The position numbers were made by a program, and so were the translations under genes. A DNA stretch of 64,000 bases from Heracleum sosnowskyi (Eukaryota > Streptophyta > Magnoliopsida > Apiales > Apiaceae), in assembly GCA_030848705.1 (NCBI GenBank), contig CM061238.1, forward strand, positions 29,108,655 to 29,172,654, in the 5' to 3' direction. Positions 12,872-24,566 of the stretch are shown here, in pieces (the first letter of the stretch is position 1; each line of letters starts with the position of its first letter). Under the pieces are notes generated by a model. That model ran no database searches, was not told the DNA's origin, and worked only from the letters and a program-made list of their open reading frames with translations.

Positions 12872-14298
12872 ACCTTGACCGAACCCTTAGGCACACATTT
12901 GTTAGAGTGGACAATCCCATTGGTAATGTCCTCAGAACGGATCTCTTCTTGAATGATTATGGAATATTCATTGAGGAGCTCTGCTATATATTCTTTAAAG
13001 AGAGGGTCTTTAACACCCTTAAGCACGTGTGGTATACCCTTTTCTTCAGCACTAACGCTGTTAGGGGTATTAAAGCCTAATTTTCCAATAGCCTCATTAT
13101 AGCCATAACCTATTCCAATAGCCTCATCCCAGCTTTTACCTTCAGCAAGATAAGCTTTACCAGGCTTGTTCTTCTTATTTGTATTATGAGAGGTTTTCTT
13201 TGCTTGCCTTTGATTTCTACATTCAGTTGCAAAGTGTACCAAATCATTACAATTAAAGCACCGAATCGTGCTTCTATCAACCATCCCTGTTTTATAGCCA
13301 CTCCTTATGCTATTTGAGGATGAAGAACCACCTATCTGGTATCTGTCAACATTTGTCTTGAACTTGAAATTAGGATTTCCCCTAAACCTGAAGTTTCCAA
13401 ACCTCTTCACTATCAAGGCCATAGACTCATCTTCCAACTGTTCAAGCTCCTCCAAGGAATAGAAATCACCACCAGATTGACTTGTAGATGTAGCACCATA
13501 CTCAGCTACAATCACATCCTTGTCATGGCCAGAAGGTAGAACAACCTTCACTTCCTTTGGATGTGGGATTCCAGTTACCAGTGCAGCAGAAGTACTGACC
13601 ACTCTTCCATCCTCATAGATTTCCTTATGCTGAATTTGTTCTAGCTCATAGGTTTTCAGAACACCATAGAGTCTTTCCAATGAAATCTCATTTAAATCTC
13701 TCGCTTCTCTAATGGCTGAAATCATGTGCTCTAGATGGGTTGGAACTGTCAAAAGAAATTTCTTGTTTATTTCTTTGATAGTGTAGTACTTCCCATGAAG
13801 GTTCAGATCATTGATTAATTTGTTGTATCTCTCAAAAACTTCAGAGATACCTTCCCCTTGATTTGATCTGAAATGCTCATATGCAGAAGTAAGAATTTCA
13901 ATTGTGTTCTCTCTTACTTCCTTTGTCCCTTCATTGATTATCTCTATTGTTTCCCAAATATGCTTGGTATCTTTACAATTCAACACATGATTATGCATAA
14001 CTGGATTCAAACAATCAACTAGAATTAACTGTAGGTTTGCATCCAAAATAGAATCTTCTTTTTCATCGGTTGTATAATCTTTTGGATCTTTAGGATAAGA
14101 CCTTGCAGCAGCAATAACTAAGTTATTCTCAATAATCTCAGCTTCATAAATCATAGGAACCTTTGGACCAGTTTTCAGCACATTAAGATATTTTGGATTT
14201 GCCACTTGTAGAAATAGGAGCATCTTCTTTTTCCACATTTCATAGTGCTTTCTATCAAACATAGGAATTTTAACAGCTCCAGTCTTTTGGGTAGACAT
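12872..14298 (-). pseudogene. Ty1/copia Gag (capsid plus CCHC zinc knuckle)
   Basis: The minus-strand frame starts at the ATG at 14298 and is open for about 475 codons until it meets the LTR. The N-terminus (PMFDRKHYEMWKKKM) is the entry to the UBN2/copia gag domain. A CFNCNDLVHFATEC zinc knuckle lies near 13210-13260. Gag packages element RNA into virus-like particles in the cytoplasm. In the knuckle the usual glycine before the histidine is valine (DLVHF, where GHF is usual), a possible loss of fitness. The iMet primer-binding site lies about 85 bp upstream, which supports this start. This is the longest intact frame of the copia element; the rest of the polyprotein continues at 8217. Confidence 0.92.
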
Positions 14299-14382
14299 CT
14301 TGAATTTTTAAGAAAAGTCAAAATTCACTCGTTCTTGATAAGTCACAAAAATATGGATCTTGATTTGTGCGTCAATCAATTA

Positions 14383-14394
14383 GCTCTGATACCA
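14383..14394 (-). other. Primer-binding site, initiator Met tRNA type (copia)
   Basis: The minus strand reads TGGTATCAGAGC, complementary to the 3' end of plant initiator Met tRNA. It sits two bases inside the LTR border, whose minus-strand end is CCTAACA. It primes minus-strand DNA synthesis and fixes the 5' LTR boundary at 14397. Confidence 0.9.
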
Positions 14395-14396
14395 AT

Positions 14397-15610
14397 TGTT
14401 AGGTCCTGATAAGTTTGTAGAGGGGGGGGGGGGGGGTTGAATACAAACGGTACTGTTTTCTCGAATTTGTTCGGTTCGTGATATAACAATTCAAGAATAA
14501 ATTAGTGCAGAATTAAATGAAACAAGATTCAAGTTAAATATAACTTATATTAAACTTGAAGGGTGTTACAAATACAGTACAGATTACAACGTTTGAATTT
14601 CAAACTATTTAGAACAAATCTAGAATAAATTCAAAATGAATTTATATATTTTTGTAATAAAAAGATCGAATACTAAAAAGTAGTTCGAGATAAATTCTAG
14701 GGATAATGATCCGATAGATAATCAAACAAGTACAAGTAAATGAATTCTAGTGGCTTGAATGTTACAATAAGAGCTAGAATTAATTCACTGTAAGATTGGC
14801 CGGCAGTTGGAAATTGTATTAAAGAAGACAGAGAGAAGATATTACCTTTTGTGTTCTGTCTCTTTTGTTGAAAATTGTACTCCTTTCTTTCTGTCTTGAT
14901 CTTATTGATTATGTACACAATTTGCTTTAACTAACATGACAATCAATAGAACCGGCATGACTTTCGGCATTACTCAGAAATAGCTTGGCATGACTCAGAA
15001 AAATCTTGGCATGAAAATCCAGTAAGCTTGGCATGATAATCGGCATGACTGTCTTTAACACTAGCATGACTTTCGGTGGCATGACTATCCAAGGATAGTC
15101 ATTCCAGTTCATTTTGATAGTCATTTCAACTTTATATTAATTCTAAATTAATTAAATTATCAATTAATTTATGGAATAAATAAATTCTTATTGAATTAAT
15201 TTATTGAATAAATTAACTAACTATTTTAATTAATTAAGAGAGATATACAGTTTCTTGATAGCAGAAACAATTCTTGAACCACTGAGATTAATGATGAACT
15301 TCCACTGTATTGTGTTGACACTCGATCTACTGTCTGGTTCATGAGTGACTAACTGCAATGACGGTTCTTCATCTTTTGAGTTTAAGTGGTGGTTCTTTTT
15401 CTTTTCCCTTTATCAAACACTATAACCTGTACACTTCCTATCACACTTCTGAAATCTCTGTCTCTTTAAATAGATCCACTTTCTTGAATACTTCACTGAG
15501 GCTTGATCAAATAAATGAACTTCTTTTAATGTAGAATTACTTCAAGTCTGTAGATTGACTTTTAATCTTCATTCTCTTGACTGATAATACCCTCTGAGAT
15601 TCCTGTGACA
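14397..15610 (-). repeat. 5' LTR of the copia element
   Basis: The inner border is set by the primer-binding site: on the plus strand the LTR begins TGTTAGGTCC. The outer border is placed at TCCTGTGACA, so that the minus strand starts TGTCACAGGA and ends CCTAACA, about 1.2 kb. The second LTR is outside the window, so the outer border is an inference. The LTR contains a run of 15 G (14422-14436) near its 3' end, and seven copies of GCATGA between 14953 and 15086. Confidence 0.7.
14953..15090 (-). repeat. GGCATGAC motif cluster in the copia LTR
   Basis: Seven copies of (G/A)GCATGA(C/A/T) occur in about 135 bp, with irregular spacing of 14-34 bp. The spacing argues against simple slippage. It could be a cluster of protein-binding sites in the U3 enhancer, but that is only inference. 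Confidence 0.5.
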
Positions 15611-16010
15611 TCTAATCTAATATTTACTTATTACATTCTTGTTTTAGTTGAGTAGAATCCTCGATGTTTAAAAATAGGCTAGTGCATATGACTTTCGTAA
15701 GTCTATCATATCAAACTTCTCCTGAGCTTGAAATTTCCGCTAATTAACAATAGGCATCTTAGGCTTTCTTTTGTATGTTTATTAGAAAAATTCACCCTTC
15801 GGGGTTCGTTGTATTCAACTCTATTTGTGCAGTTGAAATGCATATTTTGTACGCTTTCCTTTGCATTCATTTATAGTTTGTCTTGGCAAAGCTTTGAGGA
15901 TGTTTCTACCAATCAAAACGGGTTCAACCCTTCATCCGCTTTCTAGGAAGCTCGTGATTTCATCGAACCTTATTTCTACTTGTCCTACTAGCGGATCCTT
16001 TTAGGATGCA
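15611..16010 (-). other. Untranslated 3' stretch of the minus-strand Tat element
   Basis: This lies between the Tat pol stop codon (16011) and the copia LTR. It corresponds in position to 55518-55827 of the plus-strand Tat copy. No gene is seen. The copia element inserted here, so the rest of the Tat 3' region and its 3' LTR lie left of the window. Confidence 0.6.
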
Positions 16011-17406
16011 CTAAACATAATAAACTTTTAAGTTTGAGGCATGCCAAGTCCTTGGCACCTCATGCCCTTCGAGGGTTTCTAGCTTATAGGAGCCTCATCC
16101 AAATACATTCTTGACTTTGTAGGGCCCTTCCTAATTAAGGGCTAATTTTCCTTTCTGTCCAACCCCGGATGCTTCAATATTTCTGAGAACCAAGTCTCAT
16201 TGACGAAAGAACCTTTCTTTAACCCTTAGGTTGTAGTAGAAAGATGCTCATTTCTGATGTTCCACGATCTTGGCATTTGCCTCATCTCTGACTTCATCAA
16301 TGAGATCAGGAGCAAACCTCATACCTTCTTCGTTCGATTCAAGCTCAAAGGCCCCTACTCTTGGGGAGGTATGAGTAATCTCCACTGGCACCACGGCTTC
16401 TGCCCCATAGACTAACATGAATGGAGTTGATTCAGTAACCTTGCAAGTGGTACGATATGTCTAAAGTATATGGAGCAAATCATCCATCCAAGTGTTCCTT
16501 GAGCATTCAACTCTCTTCTTGAGTCCATCTATGATGATTCGGTTGGCCACCTCGGCTTGTCCATTTTCTTGAGGATGAGCAACTGATGTGAATCGCAACT
16601 CAATGTTTTTCTCCTCACAGTACTTCTTGAAATCTTCATTTTCAAAATGCTTTCTCATTGTCCGTGACCAGGATTCGTGCGATTCCATATCGACGCATTA
16701 CACTTTCCCATAGAAATTTTAATACTTGTTTGGTGGTTATCTTGGCTAGAGGTTTAGCCTCATTCCACTTAGTGAAGTAGTCAATTACCACTATCAAGAA
16801 CTTCCTTTGTGCATTTTCCACTTGAAATGGCCCAAGTATGTCCATGCCCCACATGGCAAACGGGATTGGTGAGTTAAATGATGTTAACATCTCGGGCGGT
16901 TGCCTAACCACAGGTGCATGCTTTTGACACCGTTCGCACTTCTTCACATAATCTTTCGCATTAGCAAGCATATCTGGCTAGTAGAAGCCTAGACGGGTGA
17001 TTTTATGAGCCAGGGCCCTACCCCTCAAGTGCTGCCCACAAATTCCCTCATGAACTTCTTTCAAGGCTAACTCTGCCTCTTGGGGTCGTAGACACTTCAA
17101 GTAAGGAATGACAAAAGACTTCTTGTATAAGATCCCTTCGATCAAGGCGTACCTCAATTCTCTCACTGTCAACTTTCGTGCCTCCAAGGCATTATTTGGC
17201 AACCAACCGGTTTCAAGATGAGCCTTAATGGGGTCTATCCAACAGCCACGTACGTCAATAGATGCTGTTAGTTTTCCATTGATGCTCAGGGGCTTCAAGA
17301 CTTGGAAGTATACACTTCCGGCATAGTTCTCTATCTCAGAAGAAGCAAATTTAGACAAGGCATCGGCCTTCATCTTTCTTCTCCAGGGATGTGTTCCATA
17401 TAGCAT
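16011..17406 (-). pseudogene. Tat-clade integrase, minus-strand copy
   Basis: Reading right to left, the segment begins with ADALSKFASSEIEN (linker after RNase H). It continues through the HHCC zinc-binding part (KKCERCQKHAPV) and the core (WGMDILGPF, then TDN) to HPQENGQAEVANR, and ends with the stop at 16011-16013 after LKVYYV. It would integrate element cDNA. Breaks include a stop before PDML near 16975, a frameshift just after the second catalytic Asp near 16650-16690, and several stops in 16010-16460. The intact homologue is at 54266-55517, so the losses can be read by direct comparison. Confidence 0.9.
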
Positions 17407-17465
17407 TCAACAAACTGGGTTATGATGGCTTTCACAAGCTTCAGATATTTGGCCATGGTTTTATC

Positions 17466-17768
17466 CTAAGCCTCAAATTCTCCATTTACTTGTGAGACTA
17501 CCAATCTCGAATCTCCGTAGACTTTGAGAGTATTAACTCTCAAGGCCCCAGCCAAACCTAAGCCGGCTATCAGGGCTTTATACTCAGCTTCATTGTTTGT
17601 TATTGGAAAGTCCAACTTTAGTGCATCCTCAATGAGAAATCCATCGGGACTTTGTAACACTAAACCTGCTTCGTTTGATTTTGTTTTTGATGCCCCATCA
17701 AAATAGAACACCCAATATTTCTTAAATACCATCTCTTCATCTTGTTTTTCAACTTCTTTGTCCTCCAA
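17466..17768 (-). pseudogene. Second (archaeal-type) RNase H of the minus-strand Tat element
   Basis: About 100 codons with YWVFYFDGASKTKSNEAG at the start, NNEAEYKALIAGL in the middle and VYGDSRLVVSQVNGE near the end. These are the D, E and D active-site positions of the RNase H fold that Tat-clade elements carry in addition to the ordinary domain. It would degrade the RNA strand of the RNA:DNA hybrid. Stops occur on both sides (near 17466 and 17770). The plus-strand Tat copy has lost this domain by deletion. Confidence 0.88.
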
Positions 17769-17780
17769 GGGTATTACTTC

Positions 17781-18281
17781 CTACCCCCCGACTTCTTGGT
17801 TGTCGATGGTACATTCAACCATGATGTCAGAAAGTGCCTGTGCTTTAATGGTCGTTCGAGGTTTATACTTGATGTCGAACTCTCCCAACTCAATTGCCCA
17901 TTTGATCATTCTTCCGTTGACCTTAGGACTATGCAGGATGTTTCTTAATGGTTGGTCAGTCAAGACTTCTATCTTATACGCCTGAAAGTACAGGCGTAAT
18001 TTTCTTGAGGCCATGATCAAGGTTAAAGCAAACTTTTCTATCAGAGAGTAGTTTACTTCTGCTCCGTGCAGAATTTTGCTCACATAGTAGGGTTTCTCAA
18101 CCTTTGATTTTTCCTTCACCAAAACAGCTCCCAAGGCGGTGTTTGAAACTGCCAAGTATAGATATAGCATTTCTCCAGGTTTTGGTTTTGCCAACAATGG
18201 TGCTTCAGTCATGTATTTTTTTAAGCCCTCAAAGGCATCTTGGCTTTCTGCTGTCCACTCAAAAAATTTCATGTTCTTCAA
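17781..18281 (-). pseudogene. Ty3/gypsy RNase H domain of the minus-strand Tat element
   Basis: The minus-strand frame reads FEWTAESQDAFEGLKKY, then LYLAVSNTALGAVLV, YSLIEKFALTLI and LTDQPLRNIL, the order typical of the Ty3/gypsy RNase H that follows reverse transcriptase. The usual catalytic Asp in the first strand (YLAVSD in relatives) reads YLAVSN here, a change that would weaken activity. It is in a different frame from the RT block (shift near 18280-18300). Confidence 0.88.
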
Positions 18282-19300
18282 TGCTTTGAAGAAGGGTCGA
18301 CACTTTTCCCCTGCTTGGAGATGAACCTTCCCAATGCTGCCACTCTCCCAGTGAGTTTCTGAACATCTTTAACAGAGTGCGGTGGTTCCATAACCACAAT
18401 TGCTTTAATTTTGTCGGGGTTGGCTTCAATTCCTCGTTTAGAGACCATCAGACCCAAAAACTTTCCTAACCCTACGCCAAAGGCACACTTGGCAAGATTC
18501 AACATCGTTTTATGGTGTCTCAGCACTTCAAATGCCTCTCGGAGGTGCTCTATGTGATTGGCCTTATCGAGGCTTTTGATTAACATGTCATCCACGTAAA
18601 CCTCCATGGTCTTGCCAATGAGATGTTTGAAAATTTTGTCCACTAACCTTTGGTATGTGTCACCTGCATTCTTGAGTCCAAAGGCCATAACTAAGTAGCA
18701 GTAACCACGAAAATCAGTAATGAATGATACCTTGCGAATGTCATCCTTATGCATCTTGATTTGGTTGTATCCGCTGAAGCCATCCATGAAGCTTAGCATT
18801 TCATGCCCTGCAGTGACATCTATTAAAGTGTCGATCCTTGGTAGGGGAAAACATCCTTAGGACACGCATCGTTCAAGTCCGTAAAGTCTACGCACATTCT
18901 CCACTTTCCATTATCTTTCTTGACCATTACCGGGTTAGCCAACCATTCAGGGAATTGAATCTCTTCAATGAATCCTGCTTCCAAGAGCTTATCTACCTCT
19001 TGCTTTATGGCCTCTTGCCTTTCTGGAGCAAAGTTCCTCTTCTTTTGCTTCACCGTCTTCCTTTTGGGATCTACGTTCAACTTGTGAGTTATCAATTGGG
19101 GATCAATCCCTGGTATATCAGCTGTTGTCGAAGCAAAAACATCTTCATTCTCTTGGAGGAAAGATATAATCTTGCCCTTCCATGGTTCAGGCAACAGTGC
19201 TCCAATGTAAGTGACTTTATCTGGTTCTCCTGGAACTAAGGGGATAGGGATCAAATCCTCAGTTGGCTTTCCCCTTCTATCTTTATCATCCCTTGAATCC
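18278..19300 (-). pseudogene. Tat-clade reverse transcriptase, minus-strand copy
   Basis: Fingers and palm motifs are visible in order: GKWRMCVDFTDLNDACP, then after a frameshift near 18825-18840 SFMDGFSGYNQI, MAFGLKNAG and the catalytic YVDD box at 18587-18598. The enzyme copies element RNA into DNA inside virus-like particles. The catalytic aspartates remain, but the frame is broken at PKDVFP and again after KLTGRVAALGRF. The unbroken homologue is at 53640-54265. Confidence 0.92.
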
Positions 19301-20169
19301 ATGTCCTCAATTGGGAGAACCTGCCCCCGGACTCCATCAGGTCTTAGTGCGGCTACATAGCAACTTCTAGCCATTTTCTGATCTCCTCGCTCTACACCAA
19401 CCTCGTTCCTTGTAGGAAACTTTATTTTCAAGTGGTATGTGGAGGCAACAGCATTAAAAGCATGAAGGCCAGTCCATCCAAGGATTGCGTTATAAGTAGA
19501 GGTTGCCTTTATAACCAAGAAGTTCAGCATTTGAATCGTTGTCTTTGAGAATTTCCCTATAGTCATGGGGAGCTGGATTGTGCCTTCTACCTTTGATTTG
19601 ACTCCATTGAATACGTAGATAGGCATGTTTGAGGGTGTCAACTATGAGTTAGTATATCCCATACTGATGAAAGTATCATGGAATAAGATATCCACAAAAG
19701 CTCCATTTTCAACCAGAACTCTCTTGGTTTCAGAATTGCCTGTCACAGGTGTGATGACCAATGGGTAATCATGAGGAAATTTTACCCCTTCTAGGTCAGA
19801 ATCATCGAAACTAATAGCAACTTCTGTTTTGGTACGCTTTGGTGCTTCTCCAACAACATTCATTACCTCTCTAGCATAAGCTTTTCATGAATTCCAGGAA
19901 GAGCCAGTCGCATTCGGTCCTCCAAATATCATGTTGATAACTGGACCTCGGGGTCTAGGATTACGATCTTGATCATTATCATTTTTGTCATAGTCTTTCT
20001 TCTCATCGTTTCCTCTTTGGTTTCCTAGATTCCCATCCTTGGTGAACTTATCCAGTTTTCCCCTTTGGATAAAGAATTCGATTTCGTCCTTTAGTTGTCT
20101 ACAATCGTCGGTGTCATGACCAACTTCTTTGTGGAACCGACAGAATTGGTTCTTGTTTCTTTCTCCACA
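19301..20169 (-). pseudogene. Tat Gag zinc knuckle and protease, minus-strand copy
   Basis: From right to left: a knuckle-like CRFHKEVGHDTDDC, an acidic and lysine-rich linker, PRGPVINMIFGG, then the retropepsin region with VLVENGAFVDILF where the plus-strand copy has VLVDNGGSVDILF. The catalytic Asp of the protease therefore reads Glu here. Two stops (near 19885 and 19642) stand where the sister copy has Arg and Gln codons; the Gln change is the C-to-T change expected from methylated-DNA decay. The right end is cut by the CACTA transposon. Confidence 0.88.
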
Positions 20170-20182
20170 CACTAGTACAGAA
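20170..20182 (+). repeat. CACTA left terminal inverted repeat
   Basis: CACTAGTACAGAA, matched by the inverted copy at 34434-34446. Transposase cleavage occurs at the CACTA terminus. Confidence 0.95.
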
Positions 20183-20535
20183 ATGACCTACTACGTCGCA
20201 CTTTAAGCGTCGGTTCTATAGACAATCGTCGCCTATACATGGTTTATGTGTTGATTGTCAGATTAACCTACGCATATTAGCAATTTTGCTGGAGTTTATG
20301 CGTCGGTTTTGTACTTTAACCGACGCTTATACTGCTTTTTTACATCGGTCTTCTGATTGACGACACCTTTGAGGACTTCTAGCATCGGTCTATATAGAAC
20401 TGACGCTGTAGAGTGGACTTGTAGCGTTGGTCTATGTAGAACCGACGCTGTAGAGCGGACTTCTAGCGTCGCCGTTGTGGAACCGATGCTATAGAGTGGA
20501 CTTGTAGCGTCGGTCTATGTAGAACCGACATTGTA
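20183..20535 (+). repeat. CACTA left subterminal motif array
   Basis: Copies of GCGTCGGT, its inverse ACCGACGC and near variants recur with short spacers, several in the form GTCTATGTAGAACCGAC. In characterised CACTA elements such subterminal arrays bind the TNPA-type protein and bring the ends together. Binding here is inferred from position and density. Confidence 0.8.
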
Positions 20536-21999
20536 GATTGTGTTTTCTTTTTGTAAAAAAAATGAGAAATTGAGTTATTTTCTTGTATTATCATTTACAA
20601 ACTTTATTAAAAATTTAATATTTTAATTTCATTTTTTTGTTTAATATTTGAAATTTATTAATTTTATTTTGAAAAAAATATGATAAAAATATGTATTTTG
20701 AATATTGGAAAATTATCTATTTAAATTTTCAATAGTTTAGAATATTATACAATATTAATAAAATATAATTTTTTTATAATATTAAAAATTTCAGTTTTAA
20801 TTTGACTACTGGCTTATATACCCGCTCATCTCTCTGTCTTCCCCATTTCAATTGATTCCCTAATTCACTAATCCACTGCAGTGAATAATCGCCTCCACAC
20901 TCACTGCCCGTGAACAATCAATTTCACTTTACTCACTCGCTTTACCCACTCGCTTCTCTGTGTTCTCTGGAGCAATTTAGGGTTCTCTGTGTTCGCTTCT
21001 AACTCGACTTTGCTATTATGTAATCTTTGTTATTATGTTGTATGTTTGTGTTTTAGTTTCCTTTAATGAATATGGGCAACACTGCAATGTGAGAACTTTA
21101 TGGGATGTTTCTTGAGAATATAGTTTCGAGTAATTTACAAATGATATCAAGTTCTTGTGCAGTGTTTGTGCTTAACAAATGATATCTCCTTTGTTATTCA
21201 AATTAATTGTGCTAGTGTGCTTTAAAAATAGGATTTTGATTTTTTAGAGTACATTAGCTATAATGTTATAATTGTTGTGTGTCCGACTCTAATTTTTTAG
21301 AGTATATTAGCTATAGTGTTGTAATTGTGCCGATTGTTTAATTATTAGAATGTGTTGAGCATGTTGAAAACTGGCAGTGGGCTAGGTATGTATTATGGTG
21401 CATTCCGTTTTGAGAAGATAATGGACCTTCAAGTAGTGAATAGACAGTGACTAAGTCTATATAAATTTAGAATCTCTAATTAAGGTAGAGACATGTAAAT
21501 TGAGGTATAGATATAAGAGAATAATGTATAAGCACATTTGTTGAATGGCTAGACCTGATCCCCCTATATTACAATTTTACAAACCTTTCAACAATTTCAG
21601 TCTGATGAAAGTATTATCAAATTGTAATACCTGCTGCTAATAATGTAAAAGTAATATAATAGTTTTTATAAATGTGTATCAATACATGTTGTTTGGAGTA
21701 ACTGAGCATTTCGTAAATGGTTTAGTACATTTATCTAGTACAATGTAATTCATTCATATACAGACACAACAAATGGACTACAATAACTACCTTCAAAAAT
21801 AACTACCTACACTTAATCTCAAATAAACTGATGAAAGACAATATAACTACTCAAATTATGGTATAGACATGTAAATTGAGGTATAGATATAAAGCATCTA
21901 AAAAATTAAAACAAAAATACTTATAGATTTAAGATGTATAAGTTTAAGCTGTTGTAACAATATTGAACTTCCCTTTTATATATTCTGTAGAAATATAAC
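20536..21999 (+). other. CACTA leader region with TATA box
   Basis: An AT-rich stretch (20540-20810) is followed by a TATATA box at 20815-20820 and a pyrimidine-rich leader from about 20840. No open frame precedes the transposase ATG at 22000, so this is probably promoter, 5' untranslated region and perhaps an intron. Nothing else is recognised. Confidence 0.55.
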
Positions 22000-24566
22000 A
22001 TGGATCGCCATACGTGGATGTTCAAAATATCACATGAAACACAAGAGTATATTGATAGAGTTGAAAAGTTCATTGAGTGTGCGGAGCAAAACCTAAAGAA
22101 GAAAAGGGAACATGGTAAAGAAGATAGGATCACATGTCCATGTCATGATTGTTATAATTTGAAGAAGTATTCTAGTGTTGCGAAAATTCGTGACCATTTA
22201 TTTCGTCGTGGTTTTATGGCTGGTTACACTAAGTGGATATGGCATGGTGAAGGAATACATTCTGAAAAGACAAGGACATCTGATGGGAATCGTGGAAGTA
22301 ATGAAGATAGTATGCCTACGAATAAAGAAGATGATGCAAAAAATGATAAGATCAATGAGATGATCGAAGATGTTGAAGATCTCCTAGTGCACCAACCAAA
22401 AATTCTTGAGAACTTGGTTGACGATTCTAAAAAACTTCTGTATCCAGGGTGCAACGATGAGTTTACTAGGTTATCAACAACCTTGAATTTATGTAAGCTC
22501 AAAGTAAAGAGCGGGTGGAGTGACAAGAGTTTCACAGAATTGTTGAAACTTGTATCAGACATACTTCCTTCAGATAACGAGCTTCCAATTTCCACCTATG
22601 AGGCGAAGAAGATATTGTGTCCCATGGGTATGAATGTAAAGAAGATACATGCTTGTCCATATGATTTTGTGTTGTTTCGCAATGAGTTTGAACATCTAGA
22701 CAGATGTCCAAAGTGCGGGGCCTCTAGGTATAAGCGGGAGGGAAATAATTGTTCAAACGGTGACAAGAAAAGGCCTCCTGCCAAGGTGTTGCGGTATTGT
22801 TCAAACGCCTCTTTGCAAATGTCAATGAAGCAAAGATTCTGAGGTGGCATGTGGAAGGGAGAAAATCAGATGGGATGCTCAGACACCCTACTGACTCTCC
22901 ACAGTGGAGAACCATTGACAGAAAGTTCCCGGATTTTGGTGGTGAAGTAAGAAACCTGCGACTTGGACTTTGCGCGGATGGCATGAATCTGTATCGTACT
23001 CTCAGCTCTTCACATAGCACTTGGCCGGTTCTTCTAACGATTTATAACTTGCCTCCTTGGTTATGCATGAAGCACAAGTATATCATGTTGACATTGTTAA
23101 TCCCCGGTCCTAAAGAAGCCGAAAATAACATAGATGTTTATCTTCATCCACTTATTGAGGATCTAAAGTTATTGTGGGATGAAGGTCAGATGATATATGA
23201 TGCATACAACCAAATAAATTTCACTTTGCGTGCCATGATTTTTTGCACTATAAGTGATTTTCTTGGCTATGGAAACCTTTCAGGGTACACTATCAAAGGA
23301 GCTAAAGCTTGTCCGATTTGTGAAGATTCTACGATTGACCTTCGTTTAAACAATTGAAAAAAAATGTATATACGGGTCATCGTACATTTCTTCACCGTAA
23401 TCACCCTTATCGTACGAGGAAAAAGTCTTTCGATGGGACTATCGAGATTCAAGTAGCTCGTTTGCCTTTGACCGGGAAGGAGGTTTTTGAACGAGTTAAA
23501 GATATTAATGTTGTACTTGGAAAGTTGTATAAAAAGCCAACTCCGAATAGTCTTTGGAAGAAGAGATCTATATTTTGGGATCTTCCATACTGGGAACACT
23601 TGCAAGTTAGACACTGTCTTGATTTTATGCATATTGAAAAAAATGTCTATGAAAGCATTGTTGGGACACTTTTGAATATTCCGGGTAAGACAAAAGATGG
23701 GATTAAAGCCAAAAAAGACATGCAAGAGATGGGTATACGGGTAGAGTTAGCGCCTCAATAATCCGGTAAACGTGCATATCTACCTCCAGCTTGTTTTACT
23801 TTGTCTAGAAAAGAGAAAATCAGCTTTTGTGAGTGTTTATCTAGTGTGAAAGTTCCAACTGGATATTCCTCAAACCCAAAAAACATTATTTCAATGAAAG
23901 ATTTGAAGTTGGTAGGGATGAAGTCGCATGATTGTCATGTGTTAATGCAACATCTACTACCGGTTGCAATTCGGGGCATATTTCCAAAGCACGTGAGATT
24001 GGTTATCACCAAATTGTGTCTTTTCTTTAATGCTATATGCAGTAAGGTGATTGTTCCCATGACACTGGATAAATTACAAGCTGATATTATTGAGACACTT
24101 TGTGAATTTGAAATGTACTTTGTTCATTCATTGTTTGACATTATGGTGCATTTAGTGATTCACCTAGTTAGAGAGATTAAAATTTGTGGTCCATTATATA
24201 TGAGAAATATGTATCCTTTTAAGAGATTCTTGTGTATCTTAAAAGCATATATAAGAAATCGACGTCTACCTGAAGCAAGCATAGTTGAAGGGTATTCGGT
24301 TGAAGAGACTATTGAATTTTGCACAGACTATTTAGCATCTGTCGATCCCGTTAGAATTCCAAGATCTCGCCATGAAGAAAGGCTTGAAGGTCAAGGTACA
24401 TTGGGACATAAAATGATCTCTCCTAGCGCTGAAATATGTGAAAGAGCCCATCTGTTTGTATTGCAACATATGACAGAAGTTAATCCTTACTTACAAGAAC
24501 ACATAGGCCTGATTCGACAAATACATCCCTCTAATAGTGGCAACTGGATTACAAATGAACACAATC
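22000..24566 (+). pseudogene. TNP2-like CACTA transposase, 5' part
   Basis: The ATG at 22000 opens MDRHTWMFKISHETQEYIDR, the N-terminal transposase-associated domain, with CPCHDCYN as its zinc-binding cysteines and HLFRRGFMAGY. The Transposase_21/tnp2 domain follows: LYPGCNDEFTRLS, YEAKKILCPMGM, CPKCGASRY, RWHVEGRKSDGMLRHP, then CADGMNLYRTLS, YNLPPWLCMK and CPICED. The enzyme would cut the CACTA ends. Frameshifts lie near 22800 and 23357, and a stop (TAA) is at 23759-23761 after VELAPQ. After that comes the DUF4218-type part (LPVAIRGIFPKHVR, IVEGYSVEETIEFC). The frame runs into the LTR at 24567 and resumes at 29254. Confidence 0.93.

Noticed and set aside
17524..18324. Several plus-strand frames of 60-75 codons
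   Set aside because: They are antisense shadows of the RNase H domains on the minus strand.
20160..20172. Perfect three-base duplication for the CACTA element
   Set aside because: The flanking triplets are ACA and ATA, so it is only imperfect. The Tat frame across the site also does not rejoin cleanly with a three-base duplication.
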